Part shown: in pieces, positions 17,378 through 26,665 of the stretch
How the letters are laid out: every line of letters starts with the position of its first letter
How positions within the stretch are numbered: position 1 is the stretch's first letter
Assembly (NCBI RefSeq): GCF_022836845.1
Contig: NZ_JAJNNZ010000009.1
Coordinates: 82,876-146,875 of the forward strand
Reading direction: 5' to 3'
Source of the DNA: Vibrio gelatinilyticus
GTDB lineage: Bacteria > Pseudomonadota > Gammaproteobacteria > Enterobacterales > Vibrionaceae
Length of the DNA stretch: 64,000 nt
Made by a program: the position numbers and the translations under genes
The notes under the pieces: model-generated
What the model was told of the DNA's origin: nothing
Database searches by the model: none
The model's input: only the letters and a program-made list of their open reading frames with translations

Positions 17378-18334
17378 ATGATGAAAGAACGGTTAGTCAT
17401 CTCAATTTCGACGATAAGCGGTACTCGGCACTGGTCTCTAGGTAAAAAGACCAGACGCAGCATAAAAGTACTGGCTTGTTCTGCGTTGGTCTCTTCGATA
17501 GCAGCAGGTGTAGCAATCAAGCATCTATCGAGTGAGGTTGATGTCGCTAAGATTAAGCAGCAGGAATTACAAAGCGAATCTTTAAGCCTTGGCGAACAAT
17601 TGGATGCATTGAGAGACCTGAAATCAGGGCTTGAAACTGATTTGAGTGAACGGGAAGAGCGTATTTCACACGTTTCGGAACGATTGTTTGAGCTCGAAAA
17701 AGTATTAGGATTTTCGGAAGATAATCTGGCCGCTGATCTGGATTCTCGATTAGATGCCGCAGCCATCAGTTCGAGTGTGAGAATGGTCATGTTGACACAG
17801 ATCCCTAGTGGGTCACCTGTTGGAAAAAGCCGGCAGTCATCCCAGTTTGGTAAACGAACGCATCCGGTGACGAAGAAGATAAAAATGCATCGAGGATTAG
17901 ATTTCGCGGTGAATACGGGAACTCGCGTCTATGCACCTGCTGATGGTGTCGTAGAGGTGACCAGAAGGAGCAGTAAGGGATCGGGTAACTTTTTACGTAT
18001 CCAACACTCATTTGGCTTCTCTAGCTCTTATTCTCATTTGAAGTCGTTCAAAGTGAAAAGTGGTCAGTTTGTTCAAAAAGGTGAGCTAATCGCCTTATCA
18101 GGAAACAGCGGCCTGTCTTCAGGCCCACACTTACACTATGAAGTCCGATTTGTCGGAAGAGCGTTAAACCCTAAACCGTTTGTGAACTGGGGCGTAAATG
18201 AATTTGAAACGATATTTGCAAAAGAAAGAGGAATACGATGGGAATCTTTAATAAACAGAGTGGAACGCCGAGTAAGCCGTCAGCTTCAACTCTCATCGCA
18301 AAAGGATGTTCTATTAGCGGACAACTCAAACTAG
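17378..18334 (+). CDS. M23-family metallopeptidase, membrane-anchored
   Basis: A 318-residue envelope protein with a short cytoplasmic start, one membrane helix (LACSALVSSIAAGVAI, ~residues 29-46), a coiled-coil stretch (~50-115, heptads of L/E/K) and a LytM/M23 domain. The zinc site is visible: His and Asp in MHRGLDFA and the HLHYEVR motif; GSGNFLRIQH and GNSGLSSGPHLHY are also typical. It should cut peptidoglycan cross-links. The last 97 bases overlap the bactofilin gene in another frame, tying the two together. M23-bactofilin pairs are known to shape cells in several bacteria. Confidence 0.9.
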   Translation: MMKERLVISISTISGTRHWSLGKKTRRSIKVLACSALVSSIAAGVAIKHLSSEVDVAKIKQQELQSESLSLGEQLDALRDLKSGLETDLSEREERISHVSERLFELEKVLGFSEDNLAADLDSRLDAAAISSSVRMVMLTQIPSGSPVGKSRQSSQFGKRTHPVTKKIKMHRGLDFAVNTGTRVYAPADGVVEVTRRSSKGSGNFLRIQHSFGFSSSYSHLKSFKVKSGQFVQKGELIALSGNSGLSSGPHLHYEVRFVGRALNPKPFVNWGVNEFETIFAKERGIRWESLINRVERRVSRQLQLSSQKDVLLADNSN

Positions 18335-18666
18335 AGTGCGACATCCAGGTTGACGGTATGATCGATGGTCAATTGTATGCGGAGCAGTCTTTGGTGGTTT
18401 CTGAGTCAGGACGCATTCATGGTGAAGTGTATGCAAGCCAAATCATCGTCAATGGCATTATTGATGGTGAGTGCCATGCTGATCATATTCAAATCCTGGC
18501 TCAAGGTCGCGTGAACGGAAAAATCTGGAGTAACAATCTTAGTATTGAACCGGGAGGAAAATTCTTCGGTGAAACGGCCGAGCTGCAAGAAAAAGAAGTG
18601 GTAAAACTGATTGAAACTCAAGCTGATGATGAAGCTGAAATTCTTGAAGTGAAAGCGGCTAACTAA
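18238..18666 (+). CDS. Bactofilin (CcmA family)
   Basis: A 142-residue cytoskeletal protein. A short disordered N-terminus is followed by the repetitive beta-helix core with turns such as GQLKLECDIQVDGMIDGQLY, SGRIHGEVYASQIIVNGIID and AQGRVNGKIWSNNLSIEPGG, then an acidic tail. Bactofilins polymerise without nucleotide and often place wall hydrolases. Its start lies inside the M23 gene, preceded by AAAGAGGAATACG, which supplies the ribosome site. Confidence 0.93.
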   Translation: MGIFNKQSGTPSKPSASTLIAKGCSISGQLKLECDIQVDGMIDGQLYAEQSLVVSESGRIHGEVYASQIIVNGIIDGECHADHIQILAQGRVNGKIWSNNLSIEPGGKFFGETAELQEKEVVKLIETQADDEAEILEVKAAN

Positions 18667-18684
18667 ATAAAAGTGATAAGAGAG

Positions 18685-18714
18685 GTCGGGTTTAGCTTGG
18701 CATATAAACCCGAC
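18685..18714 (+). terminator. Hairpin after the bactofilin gene
   Basis: GTCGGGTTTA and TAAACCCGAC form a ten-pair stem 19 bases after the stop. It lacks a T run (ATTTACGG follows), so termination may be inefficient. Confidence 0.55.
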
Positions 18715-18793
18715 ATTTACGGAGCTAGGAATTAATAGCAATTCCTTTGCGTTCCACGCTTCATGTTACGTGGACTCTCGTTTTGATCTGAAA

Positions 18794-18814
18794 ATGGCGG
18801 ACAAGTTCCGCCAT
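18794..18814 (-). terminator. Intrinsic terminator of nagB
   Basis: On the minus strand ATGGCGGA-ACTTG-TCCGCCAT is followed by TTTTCAG, about 20 bases past the nagB stop. Confidence 0.7.
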
Positions 18815-18834
18815 TCCCTTCCAAAAATCAGTAA

Positions 18835-19635
18835 TTACAGACCTTTGATATTTTCTACTTCTAATTCGTTGAAGTATCTTACTGTCTTAACTTTAAGTTC
18901 TTGTTGTGCAGCGTCGTCAGCAACAATGATAGCCTTACGGTGCATTTGTAGAGCTGTTACAGTCCACATGTGGTTTACAGAACCCTCTACAGCCATTTGT
19001 AATGCTAGAGCTTTATTGTGGCCAAGAGTTAGAATCATAACTTCTTCAGCATCTAGTAGAGTTGCAACACCGATAGTCAGTGCGTACTTTGGTACTTGGT
19101 TGATGTCGTTGTCGAAGAAGCGAGAGTTTGCGATACGCGTATCTTCAGTTAGTGTTTTGATGCGAGTACGAGAAGTCAGTGATGAACCTGGCTCATTGAA
19201 TGCAATGTGACCGTCGATGCCTACACCACCCATGAACAGGTTGATTTTGCCGTATGAACGCATTTTTGCTTCGTACGCTTCACAATGTGCGTCGATATCA
19301 TCCGCAAGGCCGTCTAGAAGGTTGATGTTTTCTTCTTGGATGTCAACGTGATTGAAAAAGTTGTTGTACATGAAAGAACGGTACGACTCAGGGTGATTAG
19401 GATCGATACCTACATATTCATCCATGTTGAAAGTAACGACATGTTTGAAGCTCACTTCACCTGCTTTGTACAATTCGATAAGTGCTTTGTACGTAGAAAG
19501 AGGTGTTCCACCCGTTGGCAGGCCTAGAACAAATGGCTTTTCTGCCGTTGGTTTGAATGCATTGATGCGTTCAGCGATATGACGAGCAGCCCATTTACCT
19601 ACTTGATCTGCGTTTTGTAATGGAATAAGTCTCAT
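18835..19635 (-). CDS. nagB: Glucosamine-6-phosphate deaminase
   Basis: A 266-residue enzyme that converts glucosamine-6-phosphate to fructose-6-phosphate and ammonia, the last step of amino-sugar and chitin use. Motifs are [28 protein letters not shown] (catalytic Asp) and [17 protein letters not shown]; length equals the E. coli enzyme. AGGGGA lies seven bases before the start. No other nag gene is in the window, so it is a stand-alone unit here. The promoter region at 19636-19720 contains TATAAT on the minus strand. Confidence 0.97.
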   Translation of the reverse strand: MRLIPLQNADQVGKWAARHIAERINAFKPTAEKPFVLGLPTGGTPLSTYKALIELYKAGEVSFKHVVTFNMDEYVGIDPNHPESYRSFMYNNFFNHVDIQEENINLLDGLADDIDAHCEAYEAKMRSYGKINLFMGGVGIDGHIAFNEPGSSLTSRTRIKTLTEDTRIANSRFFDNDINQVPKYALTIGVATLLDAEEVMILTLGHNKALALQMAVEGSVNHMWTVTALQMHRKAIIVADDAAQQELKVKTVRYFNELEVENIKGL

Positions 19636-19891
19636 GTTGATCCCCTAATGATAGAATTTAGTGTGTTCCGAAACATTAATTCGCATTATAAAATAAGCCA
19701 AGCGGTGCGGCTATCGTTTTTGCGACTCTTTTCAAATTATTCTTGATCTAGATCCCTATAAGCCCACTATTAGCCTTTATTTTCGACGTGGTTTTTAGGT
19801 GAGTTTGTTTCTAAATTTTACTTATAAATAAAGTGTATTTGCTCTATTACAATGTCCGTCAGTGTAGTAGAGCTGTGTCGTGGCGTTGGCT

Positions 19892-20272
19892 TTACAAGTT
19901 ATCGTCGTCGGAAAGGTCGTTAATCAGGTCATCTTCTGGTTCATAGGCTGCTATTGAATCATCGATGTCAGGCTTTTTACCGTTAAGAGTATGAAACTTT
20001 TTGCGGTCGCGTGTTTGATGACAATATTTCAACCATGTTTTCTCAAGTTTACTTTCGGCTTTGCTTTCATCAGATAAGGCAAGCAAAAAATGTTTTTCGA
20101 CGTCGCTCTGCGGTATAAGTTCCCCCTTTTCTAAACCGAGGAAAGTGTCTCCGTAACGGATAAGGATTTCCTCTTCGGCGATAGTGAAGTTGCCGGATTT
20201 TGCAAAACCACGACGAAATTTTTGATTGTCGTAGAAAGGTTTTTTTCCAGTGCGGAAATCAAATTCAGACAT
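19892..20272 (-). CDS. maoP: MaoP/YifE-family protein (DUF413)
   Basis: A 126-residue protein matching DUF413: FYDNQKFRRGFAKSGNFTI, EEEILIRYGDTFLGLEKGEL and KTWLKYCHQTRDRKKFHTLN. In E. coli MaoP acts with the maoS site to organise the chromosomal Ori macrodomain. The Vibrio protein has an acidic C-terminal tail (PEDDLINDLSDDDNL). Monocistronic; AGGAACCT-type ribosome site upstream. Symbol used by homology only. Confidence 0.82.
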   Translation of the reverse strand: MSEFDFRTGKKPFYDNQKFRRGFAKSGNFTIAEEEILIRYGDTFLGLEKGELIPQSDVEKHFLLALSDESKAESKLEKTWLKYCHQTRDRKKFHTLNGKKPDIDDSIAAYEPEDDLINDLSDDDNL

Positions 20273-20546
20273 AGGAACCTCGTAAAATGATGCATACCGT
20301 TAAAACACAAAATCTAGTATAGACACAAAATCGTCTTTTTCAGCCTAGGATTTTAGGGCTAAATTGGTGTCTAAAAAGTTGAAAGATTTATCTCACTCAA
20401 TATAAAAAAAATAGAGTCGTTAATGCTAGGTGTTTTGGTTAAATTTTTGTGAAGAAGTGGTGAGAGTTTGATTGCAGGGAAGCAATACCTGAGAAGCGAA
20501 GTTCTGTGGGAATAAGATAAGTGATGATGGGATGCAAACAGATTGA

Positions 20547-20571
20547 GGATGCAGCTATGCTAGCTGCATCC
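20547..20571 (-). terminator. Hairpin downstream of nhaD
   Basis: GGATGCAGCTA and TAGCTGCATCC form an eleven-pair stem with a three-base loop just past the nhaD stop. The following bases on the minus strand (TCAATCTG) are not a strong T run. Between 20273 and 20546 I see only the maoP promoter region. Confidence 0.6.
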
Positions 20572-20581
20572 TTATTGGCGT

Positions 20582-22021
20582 TTAAAATAGACTGCCATTT
20601 AGGAACAAGTGAGCCCAGATGCTAGCCGCGTAGCCAAGCGATATGACCGGCGCCCATTTTAAGTGTCCAAAGAACGTATATTTACCGTGCGCTGCACCCA
20701 TTAGCGCCACACCCGCCGCTGAACCGATAGACAGTAAACTTCCCCCTACACCAGCAGTGAGTGTGACTAACAACCAGTTACCCATAGAAAGGGCAGGATC
20801 CATAGTTAGTACCGCAAACATTACAGGAATGTTATCGACAATAGCGGATAGGATGCCGACCATGACATTGGCCCAAATAGGATCCCATTGGGTGTACATT
20901 ATTTCAGAAACAACCCCGAGGTAGCCGAGTAGGCTTAACCCCCCCACACACATTACCACGCCGTAGAAGAACAATAGAGTGTCCCACTCGGCGTGAGAGA
21001 CTCGACGGAAAACATCAAACGGTACGATAGAGCCTAGGCGCTTTAATGCAGCTTCATCATTGTTGGCGATGGCCAGTGCTTTTTTCTTGGCTATCGATTT
21101 TGGCAGTGTTTTACGAAGGAAAAAGCCAAAGAATTGCAGATATGCCAAGCCCATCATCATTCCCATCACCGGCGGGAAATGAAGCACAGCGTGGAAACCA
21201 ACCGCGGTAGCAATTGTTAGAATAAATAGGCCAACAATACGTTTAGCACCACGTTTTAGTTCGATATGCTCATGCACTGAGTCTGGCTGTGCTTTAGGGA
21301 TAAACAGCGACATGATGAGCGCAGGTATTACATAGTTGATTACGGAAGGAATAAAGAGAGGTATAAATTCAGAAAAACTGACATGACCTGCCTGCCACAC
21401 CATCAAGGTGGTGATATCTCCAAATGGGCTAAACGCGCCACCGGCATTTGCAGCAATAACAATATTGATACAGGCAATATTCACAAACCTTGCGTTATTT
21501 CCGGCTACTTTGAGGACCACCGCACACATGAGCAACGCGGTCGTTAAGTTATCGGCAATAGGGGAAATAAAGAACGACAGGATACCGGTAAGCCAGAATA
21601 GTGTTCGAAAGTTAAACCCTTTTCCAACCATCCAAGATTGTAGGGCATCGAAAAGTCGTCTTTCTTCCATGGCTGAAATGTAGGTCATTGCCACTAAGAG
21701 AAATAACAGCAGCTCTGCGTATTCGAGAAGATTATGTTCAAGTGCACTTTTGGCAATCTCAACCTGACCGATCTCTTTGTATACAAGCCCAATCATGATC
21801 CAAATTAACCCGGCTGCTAACAACACGGGTTTGGATTTACGCAGCTGTAGAACTTCTTCCAACATAACTAAGGTATAAGCAATGGCAAAAATGAGTAGCG
21901 ATGCATAACCAACGGTAGATTGAGTAAAGTTAATTGCGTGATTTGATAGGGCTTCAGATGCGAAAGTTGACGTGGCAATAAAAGGGAGCAATAAAAGGAG
22001 TAGCCATCGACTTTTCTTCAT
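20582..22021 (-). CDS. nhaD: NhaD-type sodium/proton antiporter
   Basis: A 479-residue membrane protein with a likely signal-like first helix (WLLLLLLPFIATSTFASEA) and about twelve helices. Family segments include the GGAFSPFGDITTLMVWQAGHV loop (shown in part: AFSPFGDITTLMVWQAGHV), FFISPIADNLTTALLMCAVV and AIVDNIPVMFAVLTM; the buried Asp residues in ADNLT and VDNIP are the ion-binding positions. It expels sodium or lithium in exchange for protons at alkaline pH, as known for Vibrio NhaD. Single gene. Confidence 0.93.
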   Translation of the reverse strand: MKKSRWLLLLLLPFIATSTFASEALSNHAINFTQSTVGYASLLIFAIAYTLVMLEEVLQLRKSKPVLLAAGLIWIMIGLVYKEIGQVEIAKSALEHNLLEYAELLLFLLVAMTYISAMEERRLFDALQSWMVGKGFNFRTLFWLTGILSFFISPIADNLTTALLMCAVVLKVAGNNARFVNIACINIVIAANAGGAFSPFGDITTLMVWQAGHVSFSEFIPLFIPSVINYVIPALIMSLFIPKAQPDSVHEHIELKRGAKRIVGLFILTIATAVGFHAVLHFPPVMGMMMGLAYLQFFGFFLRKTLPKSIAKKKALAIANNDEAALKRLGSIVPFDVFRRVSHAEWDTLLFFYGVVMCVGGLSLLGYLGVVSEIMYTQWDPIWANVMVGILSAIVDNIPVMFAVLTMDPALSMGNWLLVTLTAGVGGSLLSIGSAAGVALMGAAHGKYTFFGHLKWAPVISLGYAASIWAHLFLNGSLF

Positions 22022-22218
22022 AACATTCTGGTCCTTCGAAAGTGAAAAATAGAAAAATTGTTAAAAAATGTCTGTTACGTTGTAAATAATATTCTAGAGC
22101 GTATTGAGGGGCGGCGTTGTGAGCGAAATCCGATATGGCGCAATTTTTATACTGAAACTACATTGACTTACGTTGGTTCTTTTCTAGGCTAAATGTAGGA
22201 TAGGGGGGGACTTTGTCT

Positions 22219-22752
22219 ATGTACCAGTTACGGAAGATTCTATTTGTTGTTACGCCAATGATGGTGTCATTTTCATGGGCAAGCACGCCTGAATTGACCT
22301 GTAATAGCATCAAAAATGACTTAGAGAATCGTTGGTATTTGTCACAAGATTGCCCAATAGGTAAGGGGGTGTGGGGAGACCCGCGAGTGCACCTTTCAGG
22401 GGCGTCTTACTGGATCCAATGTGGCTTTGTTGAAGGCCGAGCTTTTCGCACGCTACCGAAGCAATTCATTCAAACGACAAATGCTTCTATCTGGTTTAAA
22501 CAAGAAGATCGCAGTAAACGTTGTCTTATCGGTCCCTTTGATAACTTTAAGGCCGCGAAATCTGAGCTATTGGCCGTTAAACAAGTTCGAGGGTTAAATG
22601 ATGCATTTATCCGTTCGGTTGACGTTGCGATACGTGTGACTTCGAATAAGCACGCCACATCGCAAAAGCAACAAGGAAAGTCGCGTCGAAAAGTAACCCC
22701 TTATATGATTGCTGGCCAGCATGGTCGAAACGATTGTCAGTGTTATTTTTAA
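22219..22752 (+). CDS. Secreted SPOR-like domain protein
   Basis: About 177 residues with a signal peptide (ILFVVTPMMVSFSWA) followed by a cysteine-containing region and a SPOR-like fold: SYWIQCGFVEGRAFRTLPKQ and CLIGPFDNFKAAKSELLAVK, with RGLNDAFIRSV at the end. SPOR domains bind denuded peptidoglycan glycan strands. The tail is basic and ends in HGRNDCQCYF with two cysteines. Start at ATG 22219 gives an eight-base spacing from a GGGGGGA run; an upstream TTG at 22213 is too close. The SPOR call is moderate because the domain is divergent. Confidence 0.6.
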   Translation: MYQLRKILFVVTPMMVSFSWASTPELTCNSIKNDLENRWYLSQDCPIGKGVWGDPRVHLSGASYWIQCGFVEGRAFRTLPKQFIQTTNASIWFKQEDRSKRCLIGPFDNFKAAKSELLAVKQVRGLNDAFIRSVDVAIRVTSNKHATSQKQQGKSRRKVTPYMIAGQHGRNDCQCYF

Positions 22753-22783
22753 CGAGTCGCTAGAGTGATACGGTTAATTGTGC

Positions 22784-23650
22784 TTAGTAAGCCTCGATAC
22801 CGTACTCTTTTAGCTTTGCAGGAAGAAGCTGGTCTAAGCGAGAAACGTCATCAAATTCGATCTCAATGAGATTAAACTGATGGGCTTGGTAAACTGATTG
22901 AGTCCTTTGCTTAACCTTGTCATCTGTTGACCCGGAATCGTCCCCCCAAAATTGCAGATACACATTACCGGCGGGCAAATAAAAGTCGCAGATCATGTCT
23001 TCTTCGATGGGGAGTTGTCTTTCGTAAGCGTGGGCAACACCCGCCATATATAGCCAATTGTCGATAATCAGCTCACCTTTAGACTTAACATAATGTCCGT
23101 CTAGTGTACGGTGCTTAGCAGAAAACTTTTGCTTAAAACTAGAAAACGACTTGTCGGTAGAATGGCTTTCGGCATCAGAACCTTGAAACTCGATTACAGA
23201 TTGCTTTAAACGTTCATTGCGTGTGATGTTGTGGTGCCAAACAACAAAATGTTGCTCAGAGGCCTTATCGATTTTTTGTTGCCCTCCCGCTTTTACACCC
23301 GCCAATGTTGCTTTCCAGCCCGTATCACTTCGTTGGATCCAACCGAGCTCAGCGAGCAATAAATTGACCTTTTTTGCAGCCAGTGAAAAGCGTTCGCCAA
23401 TTTGTGTTGCAGACAACGAACCTCCTGCGACAAGGTTTTCATCGATGATGAGATTACAAGGCCACACAACGAATCGACCGTACTTCTCACTGTCCACGTA
23501 CTCTCCACCAAATCGATAACCCAAATCGGTTATTAGCCAAGAGTCATCGTGCCAGGCCAGATAGCCCGCGTGCTTTAGACGTGTAAAAAGAGTTTTGCTG
23601 TCGACCTTGAGACGTTTCGCAAGGGCAGACGTTGAGAGTTTCTCGTTCAT
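22784..23650 (-). CDS. Predicted PD-(D/E)XK-type nuclease-fold protein with N-terminal HTH-like repeats
   Basis: A 288-residue protein. The first ~120 residues contain two similar winged-helix-like segments (STSALAKRLKVDSKTLFTRL and LSATQIGERFSLAAKKVNLL), each followed by FVVWPCNLI or FVVWHHNIT. The C-terminal ~110 residues have the pattern KSKGELIIDNWLYMAGVAHA, CDFYLPAGNVYLQFWG, resembling VSR/DUF559-type nucleases. The third motif reads YLQFWG where active members have Glu (Y-I-E-y-W/f-G), so catalysis is doubtful. Exact role unknown. Confidence 0.6.
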   Translation of the reverse strand: MNEKLSTSALAKRLKVDSKTLFTRLKHAGYLAWHDDSWLITDLGYRFGGEYVDSEKYGRFVVWPCNLIIDENLVAGGSLSATQIGERFSLAAKKVNLLLAELGWIQRSDTGWKATLAGVKAGGQQKIDKASEQHFVVWHHNITRNERLKQSVIEFQGSDAESHSTDKSFSSFKQKFSAKHRTLDGHYVKSKGELIIDNWLYMAGVAHAYERQLPIEEDMICDFYLPAGNVYLQFWGDDSGSTDDKVKQRTQSVYQAHQFNLIEIEFDDVSRLDQLLPAKLKEYGIEAY

Positions 23651-23905
23651 TAGTACTGAATCCTAATCGCCATACTTCATTTTCACTGCTGCAATAAAAA
23701 CAATCAATGGTCATAACAGTAAAATTTGAACCATCTGATTTGTCGATATGATCTATTTTGTCTAAAGGGGTGGCTTTACTTAAAGTGACCTTGTTGCACC
23801 TTAGTAGGCTGGAACACCCAAGTTTGTTACTGATAGTCATTCTTTTATTGCGTCATCTAAATGATGGCGATAATCAAAAAGCGTGACGGGAAAGGTTATT
23901 CGGTT

Positions 23906-23935
23906 AGGCTCATCGTATTGATGAGCCTTTTTTTT
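23906..23935 (+). terminator. Strong plus-strand intrinsic terminator without an upstream plus-strand gene
   Basis: AGGCTCATC-GTATT-GATGAGCCT is followed by eight T residues. Both neighbouring genes are on the minus strand, and on that strand no T run follows the stem. It may end a small RNA transcribed from within 23651-23905, an interval with no protein gene that I can support. Confidence 0.7.
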
Positions 23936-23950
23936 ATTCTGTATAAAGGG

Positions 23951-24490
23951 TTATTTCATTAACTTAATAAGAGAGCGAAATTGTTCACCTTCAGCCGTCT
24001 GTTGCAATTCAAACAAAGCCATTTCTGTGCTAGTCAATGTGGCACCTTCATGTGTCAGCTTTTTAATTGCGAGGCTTTTATTCTCGAATGTACGAGATGA
24101 GATCGCATCTGTCACTAAGTGGACTTCATAACCTTGAGCGAGAAGGTCCATCGCAGTTTGATACACACAGATATGAGCTTCAATTCCAACCAACAAAACT
24201 TGCTTACATTGTGACTGCTCTATTACTTGTTGAATGGAAGGTTCTTTAAATGCGCTAAATGTCGATTTACTCAACGGCTCCAGTGGCGTTAATAGATTGG
24301 CTATCTGGGGAGTCGTAGCGCCAAGCTTATCGGGCAATTGCTCGGCCCAAACAATGGGCAATGCCATGAGTTTGGCACCTTGAATCAGCAGGGCCAGCTG
24401 CTCGATGAGTTGTTCTTGTTGGTGCATCAATTGAGCCAGCTTGCCTTGCACATCGATAATGATGAGCTGTGTATTACTCTGCTTTAACAT
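23951..24490 (-). CDS. Isochorismatase-family cysteine hydrolase (YcaC-like)
   Basis: A 179-residue protein with the isochorismatase-like hydrolase fold. The catalytic triad is visible: Asp in IIIDVQGKL near residue 13, Lys in LSKSTFSAFKEP, and the nucleophilic region VLLVGIEAHICVYQTAMDLL with Cys near residue 110. Close relatives are YcaC-type hydrolases of unknown substrate. It is divergent from the LysR gene at 24695, the usual layout for a regulator and its target. Confidence 0.88.
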   Translation of the reverse strand: MLKQSNTQLIIIDVQGKLAQLMHQQEQLIEQLALLIQGAKLMALPIVWAEQLPDKLGATTPQIANLLTPLEPLSKSTFSAFKEPSIQQVIEQSQCKQVLLVGIEAHICVYQTAMDLLAQGYEVHLVTDAISSRTFENKSLAIKKLTHEGATLTSTEMALFELQQTAEGEQFRSLIKLMK

Positions 24491-24694
24491 GCTTTCTCCT
24501 AAGCCTATTTTACCTATGAGCTAAACTCATATGGTGACAAGTCGCTCAACGGTTGCTTTCATTAATAATGAAAGATCGATAATTTTTAAGTTTATGTAAT
24601 ATTTCCACTTTTACTAGGAATTTGCAAAAGCAATTGGATGAGCTGACTGTGACATTTGATCAACGAGTATCACTTGATGGAATAGGGGAGCGAT

Positions 24695-25585
24695 ATGCTC
24701 AGAGGAAGTGCATTGCCTTCAACAAAGGCGCTTAGAACCTTCGTCGTTGTGGCCAATAGTCTGAGCTTTTCTAAAGCTGCCAAAGAGCTCTCGGTGACAC
24801 AAGGTGCCGTGAGCAAACAAATAGCCTCTTTAGAGCAACAACTCGGTCAAACGTTATTTGAACGGCACTTAAATGGCATTGTGTTAACCATTGCTGGTGA
24901 ACAGTATTTGCCTCATATCATTGAAGCTTTAGAACAAGTTCAACGTGCGACCGCGGAGCTTGCGCAAAGTGAGCAGAAAGAAGAAACCTTGTCGCTAAAT
25001 GTTACCCCGTCTTTTGCGAGCTTATGGTTAGTTGGGGCACTTGATGATTTTTGTCAGAAGCACACCAATTTGAGTATTAGCATCAGAACTGGGGATGGCC
25101 CTTTGCGCACAGTAAACAGTGACGATGATATTGTGATTCGTTGCCTACCGATTGCACAACACTATAAAAATGCACATTTACTGCGAAGTGAGTCTTTACG
25201 TTTGGTTGGGTCTTCGACATTACTAACCCAAAAACCGATCACAGTTATCAACGACCTTAAGCAGCACGATTTTCTTTCGCATGTGACGCGCCCCCAGTTA
25301 TGGGAACAATTTAAGAGCAGTGAACAGATTCAGCATACTTTGAATTTCTATGGTGTGGGCTTTGAGCATTTTTTTATGTCATTGGAAGCAGTAAGAGCGC
25401 ACGCTGGGTTGGCGTTGTTACCGGACTTCATGGTCGATGGTTTAGTTGAGCGTCAGCAACTAAAAAATCCTCTTAACTTGGAACTTACTAGCGGTTATGG
25501 ATACTATGCGATTATCCCCAGTTATAAGCTCAATTCGAGATTGGTTTATCTCTTTCAGCGCTGGTTAAAGGAGCAATTACAATAA
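24695..25585 (+). CDS. LysR-family transcriptional regulator (GcvA-like)
   Basis: A 296-residue regulator. The N-terminal helix-turn-helix (FVVVANSLSFSKAAKELSVT, QGAVSKQIASLEQQLGQTLF) is typical of the GcvA/AmpR branch, followed by the LysR substrate-binding domain from about residue 92. The divergent neighbour is the isochorismatase-family gene and the convergent one is the TAXI receptor, so either could be its target. The inducer is not readable from sequence. Confidence 0.9.
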   Translation: MLRGSALPSTKALRTFVVVANSLSFSKAAKELSVTQGAVSKQIASLEQQLGQTLFERHLNGIVLTIAGEQYLPHIIEALEQVQRATAELAQSEQKEETLSLNVTPSFASLWLVGALDDFCQKHTNLSISIRTGDGPLRTVNSDDDIVIRCLPIAQHYKNAHLLRSESLRLVGSSTLLTQKPITVINDLKQHDFLSHVTRPQLWEQFKSSEQIQHTLNFYGVGFEHFFMSLEAVRAHAGLALLPDFMVDGLVERQQLKNPLNLELTSGYGYYAIIPSYKLNSRLVYLFQRWLKEQLQ

Positions 25586-25595
25586 CAATCAAAAA

Positions 25596-25620
25596 GGCCC
25601 AGCGATCACTGGGCCCTTGT
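25596..25620. terminator. Bidirectional terminator between lysR and the TAXI gene
   Basis: GGCCCAG-CGATCA-CTGGGCC sits between the two convergent genes. On the minus strand it is followed by TTTTTG, a good terminator; on the plus strand by CTTGT. Confidence 0.78.
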
Positions 25621-25633
25621 CTGCGTCAAATCG

Positions 25634-26608
25634 CTATTTCATCAGACCTGCTTCTCTGTAATACTTTTCAGCACCAGGGTGAAGAGGAGCAGAAAGACCG
25701 TCTTTGATCATTTCCTCTTTTTTCAGATTGGCGAAAGCCGGATGGAGGCGTTTAAAGTCATTAAAATTCTCAAAGACCGATTTGACGATGTTGTAAACCA
25801 CTTCATCTGGTACCGAAGTAGAAGAAACAAATGTCGCACCGACACCAAATGTCATTACATCATCAGGGTTGCCGTTATACATACCTCCTGGCACTGTCGC
25901 AACGCGGTAAAAGCTGTTGTCTTCAACCAGTTTTTCAACCGTTGGACCAGCAACGGACACCATTTTGCTGTCACATGATGTAGTGGCTTCTTTGATGGCA
26001 CCACTTGGGTGACCAACGGTGTAGATCATGGCATCAATGTTGTTGTCACACAGAGCCTTAGCTTGTTCTGATGCTTTCAACTCTGATACCAGCTTGAAGT
26101 CGTTCATTGACCATCCGTAACGGTCCATCAAGACTTCCATCGTGCCTCGTTGACCGGAACCTGGGTTACCAATGTTGACTCGTTTGCCTTTGAGATCTTC
26201 AAATGTTTTTATACCCGCGTCAGCACGTGCAACAACGGTAAAGGGTTCGGGGTGAATCGAGAATACGGCGCGCAAATCTTTGTATGCACCACTGTTTTTA
26301 AATTTGCTCGTGCCATTGTAAGCGTGATATTGCCAATCCGATTGAGCAATACCCAGGTCTAACTCGCCAGCTCGGATAGTATTGATGTTGTAGATAGAAC
26401 CGCCGGTACTTTCCACAGAACAGCGGATATTGTGATCCGATCTACCTTTGTTTACTAGGCGACAAATGGCACCACCTGTCGGATAGTACACGCCAGTTAC
26501 ACCACCAGTACCGATGGTGACAAATCTATCCTGTGCTTGTGCAAAAGACGCTGTCCCCAATATCACGGCTGCGGTCGTGGCGGCTAACAGTGTTTTCATT
26601 CGTGTCAT
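25634..26608 (-). CDS. TAXI-family TRAP transporter solute receptor
   Basis: About 324 residues with a signal peptide ending ASFAQA, then the TAXI-type receptor pattern: [60 protein letters not shown] and the C-terminal [13 protein letters not shown]. It captures a ligand in the periplasm for a TRAP permease. No TAXI-type fused permease is encoded nearby. The start is ATG 26608, six bases after AAGGA. It follows the BKACE gene by 57 bases on the same strand and is probably cotranscribed with it and the aminotransferase. Confidence 0.9.
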   Translation of the reverse strand: MTRMKTLLAATTAAVILGTASFAQAQDRFVTIGTGGVTGVYYPTGGAICRLVNKGRSDHNIRCSVESTGGSIYNINTIRAGELDLGIAQSDWQYHAYNGTSKFKNSGAYKDLRAVFSIHPEPFTVVARADAGIKTFEDLKGKRVNIGNPGSGQRGTMEVLMDRYGWSMNDFKLVSELKASEQAKALCDNNIDAMIYTVGHPSGAIKEATTSCDSKMVSVAGPTVEKLVEDNSFYRVATVPGGMYNGNPDDVMTFGVGATFVSSTSVPDEVVYNIVKSVFENFNDFKRLHPAFANLKKEEMIKDGLSAPLHPGAEKYYREAGLMK

Positions 26609-26665
26609 ACCAATTCCTTTTTGTTTGTTATGTTTCGTTTGCAATCGTCGCTTCTATTGTCACAA

